This document shows positions 6,443 through 6,757 of a stretch of 6,757 bases of DNA, one piece after another. The DNA is taken from NCBI GenBank assembly GCA_019752915.1, contig JAIELO010000207.1, positions 1 through 6,757 on the forward strand, in the 5' to 3' direction. The notes under the pieces are model-generated. The model saw only the letters and a list, made by a program, of their open reading frames with translations. It had not been told where the DNA came from and did not search any database. The position numbers were made by a program, and so were the translations under genes. The stretch comes from Burkholderiaceae bacterium (GTDB lineage: Bacteria; Pseudomonadota; Gammaproteobacteria; Burkholderiales; Burkholderiaceae_D). Numbering within the stretch: position 1 is the first letter of the stretch; every line of letters begins with the position of its first letter.

Positions 6443-6757
6443 TTATTTCCCCATCGCGTGGGAGATCAGGCGGCGCTTAACAGCAGGCAATTTATCCAGC
6501 AAGTTTAATCCGAAATTGCGCGCCACGCGCAACGGCTCGAGATTGGTGCCAAACAGACGCGCCAGACCATCGGTGGCCAGTTGCATTAGCAACACATCCT
6601 CCTTGCGGGCGCGGGCAAACCGGGCCAGCACGCGCTCGTCGCCGATGCCGCGGTGCGCCTCGCGTTCGCTGATCGTCTTGACCAGTTGCGCCACGTCGGC
6701 AAAGCCGAGGTTCATGCCGTGGCCGGCCATCGGGTGCACCACATGGGCGGCATCGCC
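6443..6757 (-). CDS. UbiH/UbiF/COQ6-family FAD-dependent hydroxylase, C-terminal fragment (5' end outside window)
   Basis: The last 104 residues of a flavin monooxygenase of the ubiquinone-biosynthesis hydroxylase family; the start is beyond the window edge. The fragment opens with GDAAHVVHPMAGHGMNLGFADV, the second FAD-binding motif of the family (GDAAH, HP, AG-G-NLG), and ends with the typical helical tail RNFGLNLLDKLPAVKRRL and AMGK. These enzymes hydroxylate the ring of a ubiquinone precursor using FAD and oxygen. The residue after AG is His, where Gln is common in the family (AGQG). Which ring position is hydroxylated (UbiH, UbiF or UbiI type) cannot be decided from this fragment. The stop codon at 6445-6443 lies 39 nt before the dsbC start, so the two may be cotranscribed. 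Confidence 0.9.
   Translation of the reverse strand, partial: GDAAHVVHPMAGHGMNLGFADVAQLVKTISEREAHRGIGDERVLARFARARKEDVLLMQLATDGLARLFGTNLEPLRVARNFGLNLLDKLPAVKRRLISHAMGK

Overview
This 6.76 kb window is almost entirely coding, with every recognisable gene on the minus strand, so the biological reading order runs from 6757 down to 1. The GC-rich sequence, the ubiquinone-hydroxylase and DsbC neighbours, and a Moco hydroxylase of the isoquinoline oxidoreductase type together suggest a betaproteobacterium, probably Burkholderiales (perhaps Oxalobacteraceae-like). That placement is an inference from gene content, not from a marker gene.

Layout in transcription order: (1) the C-terminal 104 residues of a UbiH/UbiF-family FAD monooxygenase, cut by the window edge; (2) dsbC, a periplasmic disulfide isomerase; (3) a compact three-gene cassette, iorA-like (2Fe-2S subunit), iorB-like (molybdopterin subunit with a Tat signal) and mocA-like (molybdopterin cytidylyltransferase); (4) an M61-family metallopeptidase with a C-terminal PDZ domain; (5) the first 180 residues of a multi-pass membrane protein, probably the sensor half of a diguanylate cyclase, which runs off the window. 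Gaps between genes are 39, 46, 11, 4-10, 12 (or fewer) and 6 nt. No stretch above 50 nt lacks a gene, and I see no convincing terminator or sigma-70 promoter in the gaps, so the whole set could be read as one or two transcripts.

How the genes work together: iorA and iorB encode the two halves of one enzyme. The Mo subunit carries the only export signal, so the assembled complex is expected to reach the periplasm through Tat, with the FeS subunit as passenger. Enzymes of this family use the molybdopterin cytosine dinucleotide form of the cofactor, and the adjacent mocA-like gene encodes the type of enzyme that makes it. The substrate cannot be read from the sequence. DsbC, the Ubi hydroxylase, the M61 peptidase and the membrane sensor look like housekeeping or signalling genes with no evident functional tie to the cassette.

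The most unusual sequence element is an uninterrupted run of ten G (minus strand) inside a transmembrane part of the last gene. A change of one base would break the frame, which makes it a candidate phase-variation tract or, alternatively, a sequencing-error hotspot. I did not find a clearly new biological system; the rest is recognisable families in a tidy arrangement.
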